Assembly: GCA_007922305.1 (NCBI GenBank)
Contig: ML677348.1
Span: forward strand, 19,080,699-19,144,698
DNA: 64,000 nt
Origin: Dermatemys mawii
Lineage: Eukaryota; Chordata; Testudines; Dermatemydidae
Direction of reading: 5' to 3'
Shown here: positions 58,743 through 64,000 of the stretch, in pieces
Numbering within the stretch: the first letter of the stretch is position 1
Layout of the letters: the number at the start of each line of letters is the position of its first letter
The notes under the pieces: generated by a model
The model's input: only the letters and a program-made list of their open reading frames with translations
Database searches by the model: none
What the model was told of the DNA's origin: nothing
Translations under genes and position numbers: made by a program

Positions 58743-60614
58743 ATTGATGTCAACATAAGTTGCAGTTTTAGTGCACTACCACTATAGAAATAGGAAAGAA
58801 ACAGAGCTGAAGAGGATTCTGAGATATGTAACAAACCAATTAGCTTGACAGAAACTGAACATGCCAAGTGATATGGAAAGAGGCTGGTTTCCATAGATAT
58901 AATATGTATGGAGTGTGCTTTAATGTTTCAGTAAACTGAATCATATATAAGGATTATGTTACTGTACACGGGGAAAAACACTCCAAGATTGGACATTAAT
59001 CAATGACAGATTTTTTCTAAAATACTACTATGATTTTTCACACAAAAATTATTTAGTGTGTTTTATACAGTCTTAGCAAATCCAATATCAAGTTGAAAAA
59101 TCATTACCCTGCTCACTTTATCAAATAAAGAAAAAGGAAATTATTGGTCTCTTTTTCATGTTTCAGAACAAAGATGCTAGCTTTGAAGTTATGTATTTGT
59201 GAAAGAAACAGTTGTTGCCTGTTGAAACAAGCTTTTGGTACTGAAAAGGTTAACTAATCTGGTTTCACAGATAAGTTTATCTATGATCAGAACTGAGTCA
59301 TATAGAAAATACTCCTACAAGACTTAACCTTTTACTTGTATCCCACACTGAGATAATATTATTCTTAAAATGGAGATCAATAAGAACTTTGTTTTAAAAA
59401 GTATATTTAAAATAAATTACTTTTAAATAATAGAAACTGTTTTCAATTACCCTTGTTAAAGGAAATCAACTAGAAAGTTATGTATGCTTTTTTTATTTTC
59501 TTTTTATATAAATTACACCCAGGAGTACTATGATAACAACACTATACAAACTATGCACTACCTTTATATTTATTTCTTATCAAAATAAACTTTACAAATT
59601 AGATTTGTTTCTACAGCACTTTATATCCAATAATGACAATGTTGTATTGGTCCCAGAATAAAAACAATGAAAGTAGCAGCTGAATGGCATTTTTTATTAA
59701 GAGTTAACAAAAATGTCTTGTGCAAACATGCTATATGAAGAAAATTAATTCCAGAATTTCTTGTAATGAAGGGGTCCGTCTCAATTTTTTTTCTCACAAT
59801 ATCAGTCTATTTGGAAAGATCATTGGGGGTGGAGGGAAATTCGAAGTTTTAGCATGAGTTATTCAAAGTGATATTGCTGAACTTAAACACTGCTGACTGC
59901 TAAGATTTAATATTAGAGTTTGGCCCTTCTTAATGTTTTGAAAACTTAATACTAGAGAAATCTTGTTTGTTACTAGAGTTTTTGGGAGTCCCGGAGAAAT
60001 ATAATCTAAAAAATAGCAGAGTTAAACATTTAAAAAGATGTTTCTTCTTTTTTTCTCATTTCCCCGCCATTTCCTCTACCTTTAATTGGATCCTCCACCC
60101 TAGCATTTTTAGAGATACTTTTTATTAGTGGCAGATTCAAAAATCCTTGAAAGATTCAACACAGAACTAAAAAAAAGCCCACTTTTGATCCAACAATGGA
60201 AAAAATGGAAGGAAAAACAGTCTGGGATTTGTTACTAAAAATGAGTCCTCCTTCTAAGAAAAAGCTTGTTTAAAACATGTGGTTCACAGCTATTAAATTA
60301 GCAATTGAAAAATCTTATTCCTTTTTAAAGTTAATTTTATTTTGTGGTGGGATTGCTCTCTGGGCTAAAGCAGATTTTCTCATGAACAGTGCCACTAATT
60401 CTGCCTTAAAGATCTATGTGTGGCAAGTGACTTTTTGCATAATAAATCGCTAGATGCGCATTTGAAGTCAAAATACTGAAAAATAAATAAAAAAATAGAG
60501 AAACACTTTTCTCCCACCCATGTCCTCTGGCACTAATGACAGACATTCATCTGCCATCTTCTCAGCTGTTGCTATGTCTAGGAGACATACTGAGGCCTTG
60601 GATTAAGAATGCTC
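58743..60614. other. Unannotated AT-rich sequence
   Basis: Very AT-rich (many A/T runs near 59340-59540) with no gene or repeat recognised. Confidence 0.45.
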
Positions 60615-60617
60615 TTA

Positions 60618-60919
60618 GGCCTGCACTACACTGGGGGCGACGGGAGGTTTAAAACTAAGATATGCAACTTCAACTACTCTATTCGCGTAGCTCAAGTTGA
60701 AGTACCTTAGTTCGACTTACTTGGCTGTCCTCATGGCGCCAAGTCGACCGCAGTGGCTCCCCCATCAACTCCGCTTACTCCTCTTGCGGAACTGGAGTTC
60801 CAGAGTCGACGGGAAGCGCGTTCGGGGATCGATTTATCGCCTCTACATGAGACACGATCTCATCGATCCCCGGTACATCGAACACTATCTACCGTACCCT
60901 TAGACGTATAGACGTACCC
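60618..60919. mobile_element. Probable PIF/Harbinger MITE
   Basis: Left end ggcctgcactacactggg and right end 'tagacgtaccc' are inverted repeats, flanked by TTA at 60615-60617 and 60920-60922 (TWA duplication). Internal 'ggggatcgatttatcgcctc' and 'catcgatccccggtacatcg' are inverted arms. The end 'cgtacccttagac' is repeated in tandem (60893-60905, 60912-60924), so the true end may be one unit earlier. Related to 4338-4627. Confidence 0.65.
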
Positions 60920-61233
60920 TTAGAGAAATACAGCACAAGCTTTTGGCTTGCAGTGGAATATTAAAAGCCTCTGGGACCTCTGATGAGGGCAAGTTAGAGG
61001 CTAAGGGCCAAATTCTGATCTCAATTCCACCCAGACAATTTTATGGAGTAGCACAAGTGTCAGTGAGAGAGAACTGGACCCTGTTTTTCACAAATGAATA
61101 TCTTAGGTGGATGTATTCAGAGTTCTGAAAATCAAAATAATCAAATGGGAGAAAGTGAAGGACTTTGAAGTTTCTGACATCTCTTCCTTTACAAAAGATT
61201 TGGATACAGCTAATCTGATTCTGACTTCAATGA

Positions 61234-61290
61234 AGCAGGGGGTTGGACTAGATGACCTCCTGAGGTCTCTTGCACCCTGATATTCTATGA
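61234..61290 (+). mobile_element. CR1 3' tail remnant
   Basis: Only the last 57 bp of a CR1: 'agcagggggttggactagatgacctcctgaggtc' landmarks, then 'ccctgatattctatga'. Confidence 0.88.
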
Positions 61291-61328
61291 AGCTACAAAG
61301 GTTTACACCAATAAAAAAGAGTCTAGGC

Positions 61329-62332
61329 CGGAGGTTCTCAAACTGTGGCCGCGGACCACCAATGGTCCATGAACTCTATTCAGCCATAGGCGCCAGCCTC
61401 TGCTCCTGCCACTGGGTGCTCACTCCCTTCTCCCTGGCCCCACCCCAACTCCACGCCTGACCTTGACCCGTCCCCCCATCCCTGACCTTCCCCCATTCCA
61501 ACCCCTTCTCCAAAGACCCTGCCCCAACTCTGCCCCCTCCCTTCCTCTATTCTGACTCCTTCCCCAAATCCCCGCCTCTTCCCCACCACCTCCCCTGAGC
61601 ACACCACATTCCCGCTTCTCCCATTCCCTCCCAGCATGCCTCCAAACAGCTGTTTAGTGGCAGCAAGGCTGGAAGTGCTGGGAGGTATGCGGAGAAGCAG
61701 GGACGCAAGCACTCAAGGGAGGAGAAGGTGGGGCGTGGGGGGAGAGTATGGCTGCCGATGGGTACAGAGCACCCACTAATTTTTCCCTGTGGGTGCTCCA
61801 GCCCCAGATCATGCATGGAGTCAGCGTCTATGCATTCAGGTGGTCCATGGATAGCCGCACAGGCGTGGCTCCACTAATTAAATGTCTGGACCTTGGAGAA
61901 GATGCACATGTAAGGTGAGGTGGTGTTCTTGGGGGGAATAGGGAATAGGTGGGAGGGGCAGTGGGGTGAAAAGAGGGGGGAGGGAATTTTGGACATGCAG
62001 GGCTACAGCAGCCAGTGAAAGCGGTGACTTTTTGGTGGAGACAGATGGCCCTCCTTCCCAGCCCCAGCTCTGGAGCTGCTATGGTGGGGGAGAAAGGGCA
62101 CATCCATCGCATTAGACATGTAAGACTACTGATATTAAGATATGAGTTGTGTGCTTTTATTTGTAGAACAAAAAATGTTAATTACTAAGGGGTTTTTTTA
62201 TATAGCGTTTTATCCAAAGCGCTTTACAATAGTTAGCTAACAGTACAAACAACATTTGGAAAGATCATTAAGTGATCCGCTGAGATCCTCAGCCATTTCC
62301 AAGTGGTCCATAAAAAAAAAAAAAAAAAAAGT
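61329..62332. mobile_element. hAT-type element carrying a nested element
   Basis: Begins cggaggttctcaaactgtgg and proceeds with 'ccgcggaccaccaatggtcc'. The 3' part has 'ccaaagcgctttacaatag', 'acaacatttggaaagatcatt', 'cctcagccatttccaagtgg' and a 19-base poly(A), ending aaagtttg. Flanks gtctaggc (61321-61328) and gtctagac (62336-62343 region) look like an 8-bp duplication, but the expected 3' tip 'agaaccactg' is missing. A 448-bp element is inserted at 61385-61832. Confidence 0.65.
61385..61832. mobile_element. 448-bp MITE with CATAGGCGC ends, copy 1
   Basis: Ends cataggcgccagc and gtcagcgtctatg are inverted repeats. Flanks tattcagc and cattcagg share attcag, consistent with an eroded 8-bp duplication of the host hAT sequence 'attcaggtggtcc'. 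The interior is C-rich at the left and G-rich at the right, with 'gggtgctccagcccc' near the right end. Same family and orientation as 62504-62955. Confidence 0.8.
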
Positions 62333-62344
62333 TTGGTCTAGACC

Positions 62345-62970
62345 AGTGGTTCTCAATAATTTTTAGGGTGAAAAGCACCCCTGTGCATAGGGCCAGAATA
62401 AAGCTTGTGCACTATTTAATTCCTACTTATGCCTTACTATGATGACTTAAGTCTTAAGACTTCGATAGCTCTAAATAAGAGCCCAGTTCACTAATGTTTA
62501 GATCATAGGCTTCGACTTCCCCTCTGCCTGATGGGCGCTCAATACCCCCTGCCCTTATCCTGCCTCTGGCCCTGCCCCTGCACTGCCGACATCCCATCCC
62601 CATTACACCCCTTCCCAAAAATTCCTGCCCCACCCCACCTTCTCCCACCCCAGTCCTGCCCACTTTCCCCAGTCCCCGCCCCTGCCCTGCCTCTTCCCCT
62701 CCTTCTTCCCTGAACATGCCACATCCACACTCCTCCCTCTCCCTCCTGGAAAGTCCTAACTGCTGCCAAACAGCTGTTAGGCCAAGGGGGCAGGAAGCGC
62801 TGGAAGGGAGTGGGAGAAGCAGGGATGCAGAATGCTCGAGGCGGGGAGAAGGAGGCAAGAAGAGGGGAGCTTGGCTGCCAGTGGGTGCAGAACACCCGCT
62901 CATTTTTCACTCTGGGTGCTCTAGCCCTGGAGCACCCACAGAGTCAGTGCCTATGGTTTAGAACCATGTG
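62345..62970. mobile_element. hAT-type fragment hosting the second CATAGGC MITE
   Basis: Starts cagtggttctcaataatttt, a hAT terminus. The right side after the nested element reads 'gtttagaaccatgtgg', which may be a degraded form of the 'gagaaccactg' 3' end. It begins directly after the flank of the preceding hAT element. Confidence 0.45.
62504..62955. mobile_element. 452-bp MITE with CATAGGC ends, copy 2
   Basis: Ends cataggcttcgac and gtcagtgcctatg are inverted repeats. The flanking 8-bp duplication is gtttagat (62496-62503) / gtttagaa (62956-62963). Shared with copy 1: 'ccaaacagctgtt', 'gcagggatgcagaatgctc'-like and 'gggtgctctagccctggagc' segments. Duplication length and CA...TG ends fit hAT. 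No coding capacity. Confidence 0.85.
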
Positions 62971-63589
62971 GTGTTTGTTTTCCCCAAGAAAACATATTAC
63001 CGAATCTTACTAGCACAAATACTCAGAATGAAATTCACCCTGTGCACCGGAAGCTCCACCCCAAATATGTCTTATGTAATTCAGATTTAAAGCTGTATTT
63101 CAGAGACCCTTAAAACTCCAAGTTCTGGCCTTTCCCCGTACTTTAAGTCCTGTTTTCTTCCTGAACTTATAATGTACCTTTCAGCAATGTTATGAAAGAC
63201 TAATGTGTACACACACAAGTTTGTAGATTACCTGTAATCTAATTTTAATATTGAAAATTTCTACGGTCTTGTTTAATAAAGTTTCAAAAGTGTTAGAACT
63301 ATATCTAGAAGCTGAATTAATCAGCTTAAAGGCTCTTTGGGCCTCTCCTTTCCTCCCACTCCCACCAATAATAATTATGGCATTTCAGCCTATGAAAATA
63401 TTTGGGGAATTGGAAAAAGGAAATGGATCAGCTAGTAGGGAAACTGTTAGGAACTGATCAATTATATGGAGATGTGAACTCTGAAGTCATAAGCACTGAG
63501 GAACATTCTGCTAAAATTAATACCTTCTGAGCGTGGTTAATGTAGAGATGAAGAATAATACATCACTTCATAAGGAATAAGGGTTTGAT
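62971..63589. other. Unannotated sequence
   Basis: No gene recognised. Confidence 0.45.
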
Positions 63590-63673
63590 TTTCACAACTG
63601 CTGAGCACATGCTGCTCCCACTGAAGTCATTGGGAGCTGCAGGTGTTCAGCACCTCTGAAAATCAGGCCCTAA
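63590..63673. repeat. Palindromic dispersed repeat
   Basis: 'gattttcacaactgctgagc' is an inverted counterpart of 'gttcagcacctctgaaaatc' around 'cactgaagtcattgggagc'. Ends 'aatcaggccc'. Same class as the fragments at 1-145 and 33350-33445. Confidence 0.6.
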
Positions 63674-63759
63674 AAATTAAAATTAAAAGTATGAGAATTC
63701 TTGGATGATTTGCTGGAGGGACTGATTCAAGAAGTTTTGAAAAGTTTTGAAAATATTTG

Positions 63760-63803
63760 AATAATATTATAAGTTACATTCCCATGTAACTTATAATATT
63801 ATT
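63760..63803. repeat. Perfect 19-bp inverted repeat with 6-nt loop
   Basis: aataatattataagttaca (63760-63778) is followed by ttccca and then its exact reverse complement (63785-63803). It lies outside any element I recognise. Confidence 0.95.
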
Positions 63804-64000
63804 AGAGATTCTGGCACCGAGTTCAGAAATGGAGGTCAGCATGGAAATATATTTTTAAGGTTTCAGCCAAAATCCCTTCCTTTATAGTTAAGCAAGACCT
63901 AAATGCAGCGAGGCTCGGACAGAGACAATTTCATCTCCTGACAGAGGTCTACAGTCTGGTTTCCATTCACATAGAAATCTTATTCTGACTGTGGTTAAAC

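Noticed and set aside
61420..61816. Overlapping minus-strand Gly/Arg-rich frames
   Set aside because: Produced by the C-rich half of the nested CATAGGC MITE.

Overview
This window looks like intergenic or intronic DNA from a reptile, most likely a turtle. The evidence is AT-rich unique sequence without bacterial-style gene packing, CR1 LINE 3' ends with the ATTCTATG tail, MIR-like tRNA-core SINEs, many hAT-type elements with 8-bp target duplications, LTRs, and a DIRS-type retrotransposon. I found no exon of a host protein-coding gene, no rRNA or tRNA gene and no CRISPR array. Every protein similarity I can support belongs to a mobile element. Family calls come from recognised motifs and terminal structures, not from searches.

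Layout. 0-11 kb: mostly unique AT-rich sequence with a complete 222-bp hAT MITE (463-684), a probable PIF/Harbinger MITE (4338-4627) and a 186-bp direct duplication (10181/10792). 11.6-18.8 kb: repeat-dense. It holds an LTR with 5-bp TSDs (11673-12476), a 1.5-kb hAT element (13264-14810) split by a 5'-truncated Tx1/L1-like LINE with a 16-bp TSD (13764-14573), another LTR (15236-15927) inserted into an old L2/CR1-like reverse transcriptase relic, and a truncated second copy of that LTR. 20.6-26.7 kb: a 6.1-kb decayed DIRS-like tyrosine-recombinase retrotransposon on the minus strand, with inverted terminal repeats and relics of gag, RT, RNase H and recombinase, and a nested 389-bp insert in gag. 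28.1-31.4 kb: an almost complete RTE-type non-LTR retrotransposon on the plus strand, whose frame is broken by only about five lesions.

31-45 kb: CR1 3' end, MIR copies, hAT fragments and an LTR. 45-52 kb: a complete palindromic hAT MITE (45549-45851), a composite LTR block (47500-48763) and a 1.1-kb element with TA duplications (50907-52044). 53-64 kb: a CR1 relic carrying a striking 35-bp inverted duplication, a 1.6-kb inverted-repeat element with tRNA-like modules and a nested MITE, and two nested hAT-in-hAT insertions close to the right end.

The window is best read as layered transposon archaeology. No cellular pathway or operon is encoded. The main points of interest are the DIRS element, the well-preserved RTE element, the dated nesting series and the hairpin-forming inverted duplications.
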